NCBI RefSeq assembly: GCF_010726085.1
Contig: NZ_AP022560.1
Span: forward strand, 5,456,001-5,520,000
Direction: 5' to 3'
DNA from: Mycolicibacterium moriokaense
Lineage (GTDB): Bacteria; Actinomycetota; Actinomycetes; Mycobacteriales; Mycobacteriaceae
DNA: 64,000 bases
Part shown: piece by piece, positions 45,477 to 58,403 of the stretch
How the letters are laid out: each line of letters starts with the position of its first letter
Position numbering within the stretch: position 1 is the stretch's first letter
Translations under genes and position numbers: made by a program
The notes under the pieces: generated by a model
What the model saw: only the letters and a program-made list of their open reading frames with translations
Databases searched by the model: none
What the model was told of the DNA's origin: nothing

Positions 45477-46982
45477 ATGACCGCTCCATCGATAAGCCTC
45501 AGGGACCAGCTGCTGCGTCGCAGGCCGGTGATCGGAGCGCCGGTCGCACACGGCGCCTCGGACCACTTGGAACGAACCCTCGGCACGTTCAACCTGACGC
45601 TGTTCGGCGTGGGTGCCACCGTCGGCACCGGCATCTTCTTCGTGCTGCAGTCCGCTGTCCCGGAAGCCGGTCCGGCCGTGATCATCTCGTTCATCATCGC
45701 GGGTATCGCCGCCGGGCTGTCCGCGATCTGCTACGCCGAGATGGCGTCGGCTGTACCCGTGTCCGGCTCCACCTACTCCTACGCGTACACGACCCTCGGC
45801 GAGTTCGCCGCGATGGGCATCGCAGCCTGTCTGCTCCTGGAATACGGCGTGTCGATATCCGCTGTCGCGGTCGGATGGAGCGGCTATCTGAACAAATTGC
45901 TGGATAACCTGTTCGGCTTCGAGATCCCCGATGCGCTGAGCTCGGCACCGTGGGACAGCACCCCCGGCTTCATCAACCTGCCCGCGGTCGCCGTGATCGT
46001 GATGTGCGCTCTGCTGCTGATCCGCGGGGCCAGCGAGTCCGCGCTCGTCAACACCATCATGGTGCTCATCAAACTGGGTGTGCTCATCCTGTTCGCGGCG
46101 GTCGCGTTCACCGCCTACAACGCCGACCACTTCCAGGGCTTCATGGATTACGGCTGGGCCGGTATCAACGCGGCGGCGAGCACCATCTTCTTCTCGTACA
46201 TCGGCCTCGACGCCGTCTCCACCGCAGGTGACGAGGTGAAGAACCCGCAGAAGACGATGCCCCGCGCGATCATCGCCGCGCTGATCATCGTCACCAGCGT
46301 GTACGTGCTCGTTGCGGTCGCCGCGCTGGGAGCCCAGCCGACCGCGGAATTCGCTTCCGAGGAACAGGCCGACGCGGGTCTGGCGGTCATCCTGGAGAAC
46401 ATCACCGGAAGCACTTGGGCCAGCACGGTTCTCGCAGCGGGTGCAGTCATCTCGATCTTCTCGGTGGTCCTGGTTGTGATGTACGGCCAGACGCGCATCC
46501 TGTTCGCCATGGGCCGCGACGGTCTATTGCCGTCGCTGTTCGCCAAGGTGAACCCGCGCACCATGACTCCGGTCAACAACACCGTGATCGTCACCGTCAT
46601 CGTGTCGTTGCTGGCGGGCTTCGTGCCGTTGGACCACCTGCTCGACATGGTGTCCATCGGCACCTTGGTCGCGTTCATCACGGTGTCGATCGGCGTCATC
46701 GTGCTGCGGGTCCGCGAACCCGATCTACCCCGCGGATTCAAGGTGCCGCTGTATCCGGTCACGCCCATCCTGGCGGTGCTGGCATGCATCTGGGTGCTTC
46801 GTGGCCTGCACTGGTACACGTGGGTGTGGTTCGGGGTCTGGGTCGGTGCCGCGCTGGTGTTCTACCTGCTCTGGAGTCGCCATCACAGCGCATTGAACGA
46901 CGGGGGCGACGGCTACATCCCCAGCGCCGCCGCAGGCGAAGACGACGTGATTCTGGCTCACCCGCCCGAGGAGAAGTCGTGA
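45477..46982 (+). CDS. rocE: APC-family cationic amino acid permease
   Basis: 501 residues with about 12-14 membrane helices. Begins near HLERTLGTFNLTLFGVGATV with the APC signature GVGATVGTGIFFV, ending with a hydrophilic tail. Similar to Rv2320c RocE and mammalian CAT-like carriers; likely imports arginine or ornithine. It follows rocD by 16 bases and its stop overlaps the usp start (GTGA), so the four-gene operon ddaH-like/rocD/rocE/usp is coupled. Confidence 0.9.
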   Translation: MTAPSISLRDQLLRRRPVIGAPVAHGASDHLERTLGTFNLTLFGVGATVGTGIFFVLQSAVPEAGPAVIISFIIAGIAAGLSAICYAEMASAVPVSGSTYSYAYTTLGEFAAMGIAACLLLEYGVSISAVAVGWSGYLNKLLDNLFGFEIPDALSSAPWDSTPGFINLPAVAVIVMCALLLIRGASESALVNTIMVLIKLGVLILFAAVAFTAYNADHFQGFMDYGWAGINAAASTIFFSYIGLDAVSTAGDEVKNPQKTMPRAIIAALIIVTSVYVLVAVAALGAQPTAEFASEEQADAGLAVILENITGSTWASTVLAAGAVISIFSVVLVVMYGQTRILFAMGRDGLLPSLFAKVNPRTMTPVNNTVIVTVIVSLLAGFVPLDHLLDMVSIGTLVAFITVSIGVIVLRVREPDLPRGFKVPLYPVTPILAVLACIWVLRGLHWYTWVWFGVWVGAALVFYLLWSRHHSALNDGGDGYIPSAAAGEDDVILAHPPEEKS

Positions 46983-47860
46983 CCGTCGCGGTCGGCTATC
47001 TCGCAGGCAAAGGCGGCCGTTCGCCGCTCTACCTCGCGGTGGAGGCGGCGAGAACGCTGAAGACGTCGCTGACCGTGGTCACGGTGGTGCCGCGGCCGTG
47101 GATCACCCCTTCGCTCGCCCGCGTCGATGCCGAATATGCCCAATATGCCGAACAATTGGCGGCGGACTCGGCGAAAGAGGCGCAGCAGTGCCTCGATTCG
47201 ATCGGTGACGGCATCGACGTCGCCTTTCACAAGGTCGCGCACCGATCGGTTTCCGCTGGCCTTCAGGAAGCCGTCGACGAGCTGAAAGCCGAAGCGCTGG
47301 TGTTGGGTTCCGCTGCTGACGGCAAGCTGGGGCAGGTCATCGTCGGCTCGACGACGGATCGGCTGCTGCACTCGTCGCCGGTCCCGCTGGCCATCAGCCC
47401 ACGCGGTTACCGCGGCTCGAAAGCCGGCGGGCTGACCCGGATCACGTGCGCCTACCCGGGTACACCCGAGTGCATCGACGCCGTCGAACGCGTGGCGGCA
47501 CTTGCCCAGAGGCTGAGTGTTCCGATGCGCGTCATCACCTTTGCTGTGCGCGGCCGCACCATGTATCCGCCCGAGGTCGGTCTGCGCGCCGAGGACTCGA
47601 TCTTGGAAGCCTGGGCGGAGCAGTCACGAAAGGCTCTTGCCGAGTTGAAAGCCAAGCACGTCGTCAGTGACGACACCGTGCTGGAGGTGACCACCGGCTA
47701 CGCCTGGGATGAGGCCATCGACGCCGCCGACTGGCAGGACGGCGAGTTACTCGCCCTTGGCACCAAGCCGACGGGCGGGATCGCCCGGGTGTTCCTGGGC
47801 TCGCGGGGGTCAAAGATCGTGCGGCACAGCCCGGTACCGGTGTTGGTGCTGCCGGGTTAG
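46979..47860 (+). CDS. Universal stress protein with two UspA domains
   Basis: 293 residues from GTG 46979, overlapping the permease stop. Two UspA domains (about 1-140 and 150-293); the second ends GSRGSKIVRHSPVPVLVLPG, a nucleotide-binding signature (G-x2-G-x9-G-S/T-like). The first ends with VGSTTDRLLHSSPVPLAISP. Homologous to Rv2319c. It probably binds ATP or AMP and may modulate the transporter or arginine enzymes; function not established. Confidence 0.88.
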   Translation: MTVAVGYLAGKGGRSPLYLAVEAARTLKTSLTVVTVVPRPWITPSLARVDAEYAQYAEQLAADSAKEAQQCLDSIGDGIDVAFHKVAHRSVSAGLQEAVDELKAEALVLGSAADGKLGQVIVGSTTDRLLHSSPVPLAISPRGYRGSKAGGLTRITCAYPGTPECIDAVERVAALAQRLSVPMRVITFAVRGRTMYPPEVGLRAEDSILEAWAEQSRKALAELKAKHVVSDDTVLEVTTGYAWDEAIDAADWQDGELLALGTKPTGGIARVFLGSRGSKIVRHSPVPVLVLPG

Positions 47861-47866
47861 TCCCGC

Positions 47867-47922
47867 GAGCAGACGCGTAAGCCCCCATTTCACACCGAAT
47901 TTGGGGGTGTACGCGTCTGCTC
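47867..47922. terminator. Long palindromic hairpin between convergent genes (usp and SDR)
   Basis: Outer stem GAGCAGACGCGT (47867-47878)/ACGCGTCTGCTC (47911-47922), inner stem CCCCCA/TGGGGG. It lies between two convergent genes 72 bases apart, so it can stop transcription from both sides. Shares its outer arms with the hairpin at 62425-62484. Confidence 0.8.
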
Positions 47923-47932
47923 GGCGAAGGAA

Positions 47933-50099
<2,167 letters not shown>

Positions 50100-50118
50100 T
50101 TCAGTTCCTCCCACCCGG

Positions 50119-51567
50119 CTATATTTCGATCGCACCTGTTGCCAAGGACACCACACCCGCGACGGCGCCGAGGACAATCACGCCGAACAGCACCGCTTCG
50201 ACGGGCCGGAACACACGTAGGCCACGTTCACGTCGCGCCTTGACGTACAGCGCGGCCGCCGGTGCGTACAGGATGCAGGACAGCAACAGCTTGTCCATGC
50301 CCGCGGCGTACAGCAGGAACAACGTGTACGCCGTCGCCAGCCCTGCCACCACCATGTCGGGAACCAGCGATTTGCCGTCCCCGTACGTCTCGCGGGTGGC
50401 CGTCAGCTTGAGCGCGTACGCCGCGGCCAGCAAGTACGGAATCAAAGACAGCGCGGCCGTCAGATCAAGCATGAAATCCAGTGCGTTGTCGGCGAACAGC
50501 AGCGCCACGAGCAGCAACGAGGTCAAACCGGCCGCCATGACCAATGCGGTGACGGGCGCACCGTGGCTGTTGGTGCGGGCCAGGAACCGCGGCATGTCAT
50601 CGGATTTGGCCGGGATGTACAGCACTTCCGCAGCCATCAGCGTCCACGCCAGATACGCGCCGAGCACCGACACGATCACGCCGACGCGGATGAAGATCGA
50701 TCCCCAATGCCCGACAACCGATTCCAGCACCGAAGCCATCGAGGGCTGGTCGACGCCGGCGAGCTCATGTTGGGGCATGACGCCGTAGGACACCAGCGTC
50801 ACGAGCGCGAAAACGCTCAGTACACTGAGGAATCCGATAACGGTCGCGCGGCCCACGTCCTCGCGCCTCCGTGCCATCCTCGAGTAGACGCTGGCGCCCT
50901 CGATGCCGAGGAACACGAACACGGTGATCAGCATCGTGCCGGTGGCCTGGTCCCAGATCGCCGCGAACGAATACCCTTCTGCGCCACCCCAGAAGTTGTC
51001 GGCAAAGATGTCGGCCTGGAAGGCGATGGCCACGATCACGATGAACGACAGGATCGGCAGCACCTTGGCGACGGTGACGATGTAGTTGATCACCGCCGCG
51101 TCCTTGACGCCGCGCATCACCAATGCCGCGAACAGCCACACCCCGATCGCGGACACGACGACGGCCAGCACCGTATCACCTGGTCCGAAGGCGGGGACGA
51201 TGGCGCTGAGCGTCGCCGTGATCAGCACCCAGTAGGACGTGTTGCCTGCGCAGGCCGATGCCCAGTAACCGATGGCCGAGTTGAACCCGATGTAGTCACC
51301 GAAACCAGCCTTGGCGTAGGCGAAGATGCCTGCGTCGAGTTGCGGCTTGCGCATTGCGAGGCGCTGAAACACGAACGCCAGCATCAGCATTCCGAAACCC
51401 GCGACCGTCCACGCGATGATCGCCCCGAGAACACCGGTCTCGGTCCCGAATCTGCGGGGAAGCAGGAACACGCCGGACCCGATCATCGACCCGACCACCA
51501 TCGCAGTCAGCGTCGGCAGGCTGACTTTCTGATCGGCCGGTTCGGTCCGCGGTTCAGCGGTGGTCAC
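50119..51567 (-). CDS. arcD: Arginine/ornithine antiporter-like APC permease
   Basis: 482 residues from GTG 51567 (eleven bases after the SHOCT gene stop). About 12 helices: [20 protein letters not shown] carries the APC signature [29 protein letters not shown] follows. Resembles ArcD/LysI type exchangers that swap arginine for ornithine. Directly upstream of arcA, so import and deimination are co-expressed. A longer frame extends over the SHOCT gene in another phase and is not coding. Confidence 0.9.
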   Translation of the reverse strand: MTTAEPRTEPADQKVSLPTLTAMVVGSMIGSGVFLLPRRFGTETGVLGAIIAWTVAGFGMLMLAFVFQRLAMRKPQLDAGIFAYAKAGFGDYIGFNSAIGYWASACAGNTSYWVLITATLSAIVPAFGPGDTVLAVVVSAIGVWLFAALVMRGVKDAAVINYIVTVAKVLPILSFIVIVAIAFQADIFADNFWGGAEGYSFAAIWDQATGTMLITVFVFLGIEGASVYSRMARRREDVGRATVIGFLSVLSVFALVTLVSYGVMPQHELAGVDQPSMASVLESVVGHWGSIFIRVGVIVSVLGAYLAWTLMAAEVLYIPAKSDDMPRFLARTNSHGAPVTALVMAAGLTSLLLVALLFADNALDFMLDLTAALSLIPYLLAAAYALKLTATRETYGDGKSLVPDMVVAGLATAYTLFLLYAAGMDKLLLSCILYAPAAALYVKARRERGLRVFRPVEAVLFGVIVLGAVAGVVSLATGAIEI

Positions 51568-51578
51568 CGCTGTCCACG

Positions 51579-52415
51579 CTACAGGTCGGCGAGTATCTGT
51601 TGTCGCTTTGCGGTGTATTCGTCGTCCGAGATCGCACCGGTCGCGCGGAGCGTCTCCAACTCCTGCAGGCGTTGCGCGGTCGAAGGTTCCGGAGGTGCAA
51701 CGGGATACGACGGCGTCGACGGTGCGCTTGCGGGTGCGGGCGCCGGCGGCGCTTGGGCGGCGGCGCGTCGCACGATGGCCTGCACCTGTTGGCGAGCCAC
51801 CGGGTTCGAACGTAGATCGATCATGTTGTTGACGCCGATGTTGTTGGCCTTGAGGATCTGCAGGATCTCCATCAGCGGGCCTACCTGTCCCGTGAGGTCG
51901 TAGGTCCGGTTGTCCTCGGCGATGGTGAACGTCGCGGGCATCACACCGCTGATCAAACCGCTTCGGTCCCAGTCGATCTGATATTCCATAGTGGCGGGAT
52001 CCACGAGAGCGACGAGCTTGCGGTTGGTGATCATCGGCAGGCGTGTGAGCGACGCGATCACCCTGTCCTGACTCGCGAACGGGGCGATACCCGGTCCCGA
52101 GATCTGCAGATCGATCTTCACCAGCGGCTGGTTGTTGATCCGGGTTCCGGTCTCGTGGATGCCCACGACTTGAGCGAGCGCCAGCGCCCCGGTCTGCTCG
52201 AGGGCCTGTTTCTTGGCCGACGACCGTGCGCCCATGCTGGTGAGTCCGAGGGCGATGAACACGTCGAGGGCGGTGATTGCCAGACCCGCCCAGAACATCC
52301 ACTTCATGATCGGCTGCGCCCCGGAGGCGAAGTAGATGGCGAGGAAGATCGGCCCGACGATTCCGCACAGCAGGACGAAAGCCTGGATCTTGACATAACG
52401 CCAGAAAGTGGACAT
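51579..52415 (-). CDS. SHOCT-domain membrane protein
   Basis: 278 residues from ATG 52415, AGGAG eight bases upstream. Two N-terminal helices (IQAFVLLCGIVGPIFLAIYF; WAGLAITALDVFIALGL), a soluble middle of unknown fold with repeats of strands, a Pro/Ala linker (AQAPPAPAPASAPSTPSYPV) and a C-terminal SHOCT helix pair (LQELETLRATGAISDDEYTA). SHOCT domains are short oligomerisation or regulatory modules. First gene of the arcD-arcA unit; role unknown. Confidence 0.8.
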   Translation of the reverse strand: MSTFWRYVKIQAFVLLCGIVGPIFLAIYFASGAQPIMKWMFWAGLAITALDVFIALGLTSMGARSSAKKQALEQTGALALAQVVGIHETGTRINNQPLVKIDLQISGPGIAPFASQDRVIASLTRLPMITNRKLVALVDPATMEYQIDWDRSGLISGVMPATFTIAEDNRTYDLTGQVGPLMEILQILKANNIGVNNMIDLRSNPVARQQVQAIVRRAAAQAPPAPAPASAPSTPSYPVAPPEPSTAQRLQELETLRATGAISDDEYTAKRQQILADL

Positions 52416-52518
52416 AACCCAAGCTCCTACGGGAAAGAGGTCGTCTCGTCGTGTCACATTAGCGCCAAATCCACCCTCATGAGCCTTATCGTCGGGCGGT
52501 GGCTGCGCTGGGTGACCT

Positions 52519-53880
52519 GTGAAAGGGCGATGGGTCCTAGCAGCCGTCTCCTTGGCGCTGTTCTGCGTGCAAATCGATTACTTCGCGGCCAATCTCGCGC
52601 TGCCGCGGATCGCCTCCGACCTCCACAGCTCGCCGACGGACCTGCAATGGGTGATCAGCGTCTACATGCTTACGTTGGGTGCCTTCATGGTTCCCGCGGG
52701 CCGGATCGGAGACATCTTCGGACGGCGCAAGGCGCTGATGTCGGGCATCGTATTGTTCGGAGTCGCGTCGGTGCTGTGCGCACTCGCACCGTCGGTGCCC
52801 CTGATCGTGGCGTTTCGCGCCCTGCAAGGGCTCGGGGCCGCGCTCATCTTCCCGGTTTCGGTGAGCGTGCTGACCAACGCCTTTCCGGGTGTGAAGGCAA
52901 GTCATGCGATCGGGTTGGCTTATGGCATAGCGGGTTTGGGCAACGCGGCGGGACCCTTGATCGGTGGCCTGCTGACCGACACGGTCGGCTGGCGGTGGAT
53001 CTTCTGGCTCAACGTGCCGTTGACGGTGGCATCGCTGGTGCTCGGCGCGTCGAGTATCGAGGAGTCCTCCGACGAGACCGTGCCGCGTCGCATCGACATC
53101 GCGGGGCTGGCGTTCATCACGGTTGGAATCGGCTTGTTCACGTTGACATTTGACCGTGCCCCGCACTGGGGGTGGGTGTCGGCATCGACGGCTATCGCGT
53201 TCGCCGCTGCGCTACTCGCACTCGCGCTGTTCGTCGTCGTCGAGAACCGGGTGTCGTGGCCGCTGGTCGATCTGTCGCTGGTGCGCAACGGCCGATTCGC
53301 GGCACTCGTCATTGCCGGCGCCATCGCCAACATCGCCTATGCGGTCGCCATCTTCCTGTCGACGCTGAATCTGCAGCAGGTGCGTGGGCTCGACCCCTTG
53401 ATGGCGGGCCTGGTGTTCCTCGGACCGTCGGCGGGCGCGGCGCTGGGCGGCGTGCTGTCGGGACGCCTTGCCGCCAGTCGGCCACCGCTCTTGGTGATGG
53501 GGCTGACGGGTGTCGCCGCCGCGGTGTCGCTCGGGACGCTCGCAGCGTCGGACACCTGGATCGTCTACCTGCCTGCGCTGGCGGCGTGCGGATTAACGCT
53601 GGGGCTGCTGTATGCGTTCACCACCGTCGCAACCCAGGCCGTCGTGCGACCCGAACGCGCGGGCGAGGCCGCAGGCGTGACGTTGACGGCGTTGGTGACG
53701 CTCGCGGGAGTCGGTGTCGCCGTCGCGGGGACGGTGCTCGAGATGCTTCAGCAGGACGGACGGTCGGCCGCCGCGGCGATCGACGTCATCCTCGGTGTGC
53801 TCGCAGCGCTAGTGGCGGTGGCCAGCGTGGTGGTGCTTGGAATCGCCCGAACGCCTACGGCGTCGGCACGCTCGCGCTGA
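52519..53880 (+). CDS. MFS transporter
   Basis: 453 residues from GTG 52519. Roughly 12-14 helices; GRIGDIFGRRKALMSGI is the MFS cytoplasmic loop signature and RALQGLGAALIFPVSVSVLT matches antiporter motif C, indicating a drug-type exporter. It is divergent from the SHOCT gene and converges with the cutinase gene, overlapping its 3-prime end by 26 bases. No regulator is adjacent. Confidence 0.88.
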   Translation: MKGRWVLAAVSLALFCVQIDYFAANLALPRIASDLHSSPTDLQWVISVYMLTLGAFMVPAGRIGDIFGRRKALMSGIVLFGVASVLCALAPSVPLIVAFRALQGLGAALIFPVSVSVLTNAFPGVKASHAIGLAYGIAGLGNAAGPLIGGLLTDTVGWRWIFWLNVPLTVASLVLGASSIEESSDETVPRRIDIAGLAFITVGIGLFTLTFDRAPHWGWVSASTAIAFAAALLALALFVVVENRVSWPLVDLSLVRNGRFAALVIAGAIANIAYAVAIFLSTLNLQQVRGLDPLMAGLVFLGPSAGAALGGVLSGRLAASRPPLLVMGLTGVAAAVSLGTLAASDTWIVYLPALAACGLTLGLLYAFTTVATQAVVRPERAGEAAGVTLTALVTLAGVGVAVAGTVLEMLQQDGRSAAAAIDVILGVLAALVAVASVVVLGIARTPTASARSR

Positions 53881-54718
53881 GCGGGACGATCGGCTGCGCC
53901 TCGGGATTCTGCGGCGCCGGGCCGCCGAGCATGAAGTACAGCGGCGCGGTCCAGGGCAGGCCGGACGTCTTGGCGTAGTTGGTGTGCACGGACACCCGCT
54001 GCGCGTACGCGGCCGTCGAGTCGTCGGCGTCCTCGTCGTAATCGCAGACGGCGTCTCCGAGGTTGCACACGCTGATGGTCCGCGCGCCCATGGCCGGCGT
54101 CAGCGGGCCCGGCGCGTGCGCCAGGATCGGCCAGTCCTGCGCGACACCCTTGCCGCGCTCCGGGATGCCGCTCGCGGTGCCCATGTTGTAGGTGGGGTCC
54201 TCCGGGCGTCGATCGCCGTCGGCGACCAGGAGCACGGCCGCCAGGTTGGGGCTGGCCTCCAGCGCGGCGAGGTTGCGGTGCACCACCATGGCGCCTTGCG
54301 AATAACCGGCCAGGACCACCTTCGAGGCAGGGCAGCGTTGGACGAACCCCTCGTATTGCTTACCCAACGCCGCCGCACCGGCATCGACACTGCCCATGAA
54401 GCCGAGCCACTCCCCGATTCCGCCGTCTTCACCGGGCACTTCCACGGCCGGATACTCGACGGCCTCGGCGGTCAGCGTGCGGCCGTCCTTGGCCACTTCC
54501 GCGGACAGGTCCTGCAGCGACCGGTAGACCACGCGGCCCATCCCGCCGTTCTGGGTCACTTCCGTCGGCGTGCGCTCCCCTGAGCCCGCAGCGCCGATCC
54601 AGTGCACGTCGGGGCAACTGGCCTGCGCGGTGGCGGTCCCCAGCGAGAGCCCTGTGAGTCCGGCAAATGCGGCGACAGCGGCAGCCGCACTCGCGATCCT
54701 GGTGACGCGACGGAACAT
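53855..54718 (-). CDS. Secreted cutinase-family serine esterase
   Basis: 287 residues from ATG 54718 (MFRRVTRIASAAAAVAAFAG). Signal peptide ends at AQA/SCPD (about 33). GYSQGAMV with Ser140 is the nucleophile; CNLGDAVCDY contains the acidic residue and the disulfide partner. Cutinase-like proteins of mycobacteria hydrolyse lipid esters at the cell surface. Stands alone between the MFS gene and tuf; ends overlapping the MFS gene. Confidence 0.88.
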   Translation of the reverse strand: MFRRVTRIASAAAAVAAFAGLTGLSLGTATAQASCPDVHWIGAAGSGERTPTEVTQNGGMGRVVYRSLQDLSAEVAKDGRTLTAEAVEYPAVEVPGEDGGIGEWLGFMGSVDAGAAALGKQYEGFVQRCPASKVVLAGYSQGAMVVHRNLAALEASPNLAAVLLVADGDRRPEDPTYNMGTASGIPERGKGVAQDWPILAHAPGPLTPAMGARTISVCNLGDAVCDYDEDADDSTAAYAQRVSVHTNYAKTSGLPWTAPLYFMLGGPAPQNPEAQPIVPLSASVPTP

Positions 54719-54870
54719 GAATCCCCACCCCTTCTTAGGCCCCGACCAGGGCATACGCGAAGTACATCGCTCCGACGGCCGCCGGTGTTACGGGCAGGGA
54801 TGGCTGAACCGGTGGATCGCCCGCAGCATATGCGTGCATTCCACCAGCTAAATGCGCGGCCGCAACGCGA

Positions 54871-54902
54871 AAGCGGCGCCCACCCGAAGGTGAGCGCCGC
54901 TT
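54871..54902 (-). terminator. Terminator hairpin after tuf (end of str operon)
   Basis: AAGCGGCGC-C-CACC, CGAA tetraloop, GGTG-A-GCGCCGCTT: 13 base pairs with one mismatch, 19 bases after the tuf stop. No long T run, as is common for mycobacterial terminators. Confidence 0.75.
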
Positions 54903-54920
54903 CGCAGCAGAACCTTTAGA

Positions 54921-56111
54921 TCACTTGATGATCTTGGTAACCCGGCCGGCGCCAACGGTACGGCCACCCTCGCGGATGGCGAACCGCAGACCCTCGTCCA
55001 TGGCGACGGGCTGGATCAGCTTCACCGAGATGTCGGTGTTGTCACCGGGCATCACCATTTCGGTGCCTTCCGGCAGCGTCACGACACCGGTCACGTCGGT
55101 GGTGCGGAAGTAGAACTGCGGACGGTAGTTGTTGAAGAACGGCGTGTGCCGGCCGCCCTCGTCCTTGGACAGGATGTAGACGCTGCCCTCGAACTCGGTG
55201 TGCGGCGTGGTGGTGCCGGGCTTCACGACGACCTGGCCGCGCTCGACGTCCTCGCGCTTGATGCCGCGGAGCAGCAGACCGACGTTGTCACCGGCCTGGC
55301 CCTGGTCCAGCAGCTTGCGGAACATCTCGACGCCGGTGACCGTGGTCTTGGTGGTCTCCGGGCGGATGCCGACGATCTCGACTTCCTCGTTCACGTTGAC
55401 GACGCCGCGCTCCACACGACCGGTGACCACGGTGCCGCGGCCGGTGATGGTGAAGACGTCCTCGACGGGCATCAGGAACGGCTTGTCGGTCTCGCGGACC
55501 GGGTCCGGAATCGACTCGTCGACCGCGTCCATCAGATCCTCGACGGACTTGACCCACTCCGGGTCACCCTCGAGGGCCTTCAGCGCCGACACCTTGATGA
55601 CCGGGGCGTCCTCGTCGAAGTCCTGAGCGCTCAGCAGCTCCCGGACCTCCATCTCGACGAGCTCGATGAGCTCCTCGTCGTCGACCATGTCGGCCTTGTT
55701 CAGAGCCACGAGGATGTAGGGCACACCCACCTGACGGGCGAGCAGCACGTGCTCACGGGTCTGCGGCATCGGGCCGTCGGTCGCGGCGACCACCAGGATC
55801 GCGCCGTCCATCTGGGCGGCACCGGTGATCATGTTCTTGATGTAGTCCGCGTGGCCAGGGGCGTCGACGTGCGCGTAGTGCCGCTTGTCGGTCTGGTACT
55901 CCACGTGGGAGATGTTGATCGTGATACCGCGCTGACGCTCCTCAGGCGCATTGTCGATCTGGTCGAATGCGCGCGACTCGTTCAAATCGGGGTACTTGTC
56001 GTGCAGAACCTTGGTGATTGCTGCAGTAAGCGTGGTCTTGCCGTGGTCAACGTGACCAATGGTCCCGATGTTGACGTGCGGCTTCGTCCGCTCGAACTTC
56101 GCCTTCGCCAC
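54921..56111 (-). CDS. tuf: Elongation factor Tu
   Basis: 396 residues. G1 [10 protein letters not shown]2 with RGITI, G3 DAPGHADY, G4 NKAD and domains 2 and 3 complete. Delivers aminoacyl-tRNA to the ribosome. GTG start at 56111 with GGAGGA seven bases before. The 97 bases between fusA and tuf contain no clear promoter. A single tuf, as usual in mycobacteria. Confidence 0.98.
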   Translation of the reverse strand: MAKAKFERTKPHVNIGTIGHVDHGKTTLTAAITKVLHDKYPDLNESRAFDQIDNAPEERQRGITINISHVEYQTDKRHYAHVDAPGHADYIKNMITGAAQMDGAILVVAATDGPMPQTREHVLLARQVGVPYILVALNKADMVDDEELIELVEMEVRELLSAQDFDEDAPVIKVSALKALEGDPEWVKSVEDLMDAVDESIPDPVRETDKPFLMPVEDVFTITGRGTVVTGRVERGVVNVNEEVEIVGIRPETTKTTVTGVEMFRKLLDQGQAGDNVGLLLRGIKREDVERGQVVVKPGTTTPHTEFEGSVYILSKDEGGRHTPFFNNYRPQFYFRTTDVTGVVTLPEGTEMVMPGDNTDISVKLIQPVAMDEGLRFAIREGGRTVGAGRVTKIIK

Positions 56112-56208
56112 TTCTGTGTCCTCCTGGACTTGTTGGTGCTTCTTCTATCTGGTTTCGAAGCAGTGCTTTGATCTTTGCAGTTGATTCTCTTCGCGGGGTA
56201 ACCGGGGC

Positions 56209-58314
56209 TTACTGCCCGGTCGCCTTCGCGATGATCTCCTTCGACACGTTTGCCGGAACCTCGGCGTACGAGTCGAAAACCATGGAGTAGTTCGCCCGGC
56301 CCTGGGTCTTCGACCGAAGGTCTCCGACGTAGCCGAACATCTCCGACAGCGGTACATGCGCCCTGACGACGCGTGCACCGGAGCGCTCCTCCATGGCCTG
56401 GATCTGACCACGGCGGGAGTTCAGGTCGCCGATCACGTCGCCCATGTAATCCTCGGGCGTGGTGACCTCGACGGCCATGATCGGCTCCAGGATCACCGGT
56501 TGTGCTTGGGCCGCAGCCTTTTTCAGCACCTGTGATCCTGCAACTTTGAACGCCATTTCCGAGGAGTCAACCTCGTGGTAGGCACCGTCGAGCAGCGTGA
56601 CCTTCAAATTCACCAGCGGGTAGCCGGCCAGCACGCCGTACTGCATGGCGTCCTGGCAGCCCGCATCCACCGACGGGATGAACTCGCGCGGGATGCGGCC
56701 ACCGGTGACCTTGTTCTCGAATTCGTAGGTGGCACCGTCCTCGCCGGTGAACGGCTCCAGGTCGATGAGCACCTTGGCGAACTGGCCCGAGCCACCCGTC
56801 TGCTTCTTGTGGGTGTACTCGACCTTCTCGACCTTGCGGCGGATGGTCTCGCGGTAGGCGACCTGCGGCTTGCCGACGTTGGCCTCGACCTTGAACTCGC
56901 GCTTCATGCGGTCCACGAGGATGTCGAGGTGCAGCTCGCCCATACCGCCGATGACGGTCTGGCCGGTCTCCTGGTCGAGGTGCACCTTGAACGTCGGATC
57001 CTCTTCGGCCAGCTTCTGGATCGCCGTGCCGAGCTTCTCCTGGTCGCTCTTGGTCTTGGGCTCGATGGCCACCTCGATAACCGGATCGGGGAACGTCATC
57101 GACTCCAGCACGATCTGGTCGTTCGGATCCGACAGCGTGTCGCCGGTGGTGGTGTCCTTGAGTCCGATGACGGCGTAGATGTGCCCCGCGGAGGCCCGTT
57201 CGACCGGGTTCTCCTTGTTGGAGTGCATCTGGAACAGCTTGCCCAGCCGCTCCTTCTTGCCCTTGGTCGCGTTGATGACCTGCGAACCGGACTCGACGGT
57301 GCCGGAGTAGACGCGCACGTAGGTCAGCTTGCCGAAGAACGGGTGCGTGGCGACCTTGAACGCCAGCGCCGAGAACGGCTCGTCGACCGACGGTTTGCGG
57401 CTGATCTGCTCGTCTTCCTTGCCCGGCACGTGGCCGACGGCAGGCGGCACGTCCAGCGGCGACGGCAGGTAGTCGATCACCGCGTCGAGCATGGGCTGCA
57501 CGCCCTTGTTCTTGAACGCGCTGCCGCACAACACCAGGTACGCCTCGGAGTTGATGGTCAGCTTGCGCAGGGCGCCCTTGATCTCCTCGACCGTCAGCTC
57601 CTCGCCGCCGAAGTACTTCTCGAGCAGCGCCTCGTCGGTCTCGGCGACCGCCTCGAGCAGCTTGGTGCGGTACTCGTCGGCCTTTTCCTGGAGGTCGGCC
57701 GGGATGTCGATGGTTTCGTAGGTCTCACCGAGCTTGGTCTCGCCGCGCCACACCTTGGCCTTCATCTCGACCAGGTCGACGACGCCCTCGAAGTCGCCCT
57801 CGGAGCCCACCGGCAGCTGAATCGGGATGACGTTGGCGCCGAGGCGCTCCTCCATCGTGCGCACCGAGAAGTAGAAGTCCGCACCGATCTTGTCCATCTT
57901 GTTGACGAAGCAGATGCGGGGGACGTCGTACTTGTCGGCCTGGCGCCAAACCTGCTCGGACTGCGGCTCGACACCTTCCTTGCCGTCGAAGACGGCCACG
58001 GCACCGTCGAGCACGCGCAGGCTGCGCTCCACCTCCACGGTGAAGTCGACGTGGCCGGGGGTGTCGATGATGTTGATCTGGTTCTCGTTCCAGAAGCAGG
58101 TGGTAGCGGCGGAGGTGATGGTGATCCCCCGCTCCTGCTCCTGCTCCATCCAGTCCATGGTGGCGGCGCCGTCGTGCACCTCACCGATCTTGTAGCTGAT
58201 GCCGGTGTAGTAGAGGATGCGCTCGGTCGTCGTCGTCTTACCGGCATCGATGTGCGCCATGATGCCGATGTTGCGGACCTTGGTCAGGTCGGTCAGCACG
58301 TCCTTCTGTGCCAC
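56209..58314 (-). CDS. fusA: Elongation factor G
   Basis: 701 residues, five-domain [23 protein letters not shown] (G1), [14 protein letters not shown] (G2), DTPGHVDFT (G3), NKMDK (G4). Catalyses translocation. GTG start at 58314; the ribosome site is weak (AGAAG). About 89 bases after rpsG. Second fusA-like gene, if any, is outside the window. Confidence 0.98.
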   Translation of the reverse strand: MAQKDVLTDLTKVRNIGIMAHIDAGKTTTTERILYYTGISYKIGEVHDGAATMDWMEQEQERGITITSAATTCFWNENQINIIDTPGHVDFTVEVERSLRVLDGAVAVFDGKEGVEPQSEQVWRQADKYDVPRICFVNKMDKIGADFYFSVRTMEERLGANVIPIQLPVGSEGDFEGVVDLVEMKAKVWRGETKLGETYETIDIPADLQEKADEYRTKLLEAVAETDEALLEKYFGGEELTVEEIKGALRKLTINSEAYLVLCGSAFKNKGVQPMLDAVIDYLPSPLDVPPAVGHVPGKEDEQISRKPSVDEPFSALAFKVATHPFFGKLTYVRVYSGTVESGSQVINATKGKKERLGKLFQMHSNKENPVERASAGHIYAVIGLKDTTTGDTLSDPNDQIVLESMTFPDPVIEVAIEPKTKSDQEKLGTAIQKLAEEDPTFKVHLDQETGQTVIGGMGELHLDILVDRMKREFKVEANVGKPQVAYRETIRRKVEKVEYTHKKQTGGSGQFAKVLIDLEPFTGEDGATYEFENKVTGGRIPREFIPSVDAGCQDAMQYGVLAGYPLVNLKVTLLDGAYHEVDSSEMAFKVAGSQVLKKAAAQAQPVILEPIMAVEVTTPEDYMGDVIGDLNSRRGQIQAMEERSGARVVRAHVPLSEMFGYVGDLRSKTQGRANYSMVFDSYAEVPANVSKEIIAKATGQ

Positions 58315-58403
58315 AGAAGTTCTTCTCTCTCGCTTGGTAGTTGTTCAGCCTTCATTCGCCGTCACCCGCCATCACCGCGGCAACGCCGCCACGGCCGGCT
58401 GGG

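Noticed and set aside
47867..47922. Attachment site or insertion-sequence inverted repeat
   Set aside because: No transposase or integrase is nearby, and position between convergent genes with a C/G inner stem fits a terminator better.
50119..52422. A 767-codon minus-strand frame fusing the antiporter to upstream sequence
   Set aside because: The first 285 codons are out of phase over the SHOCT gene, which is the true coding frame; the permease starts at 51567.
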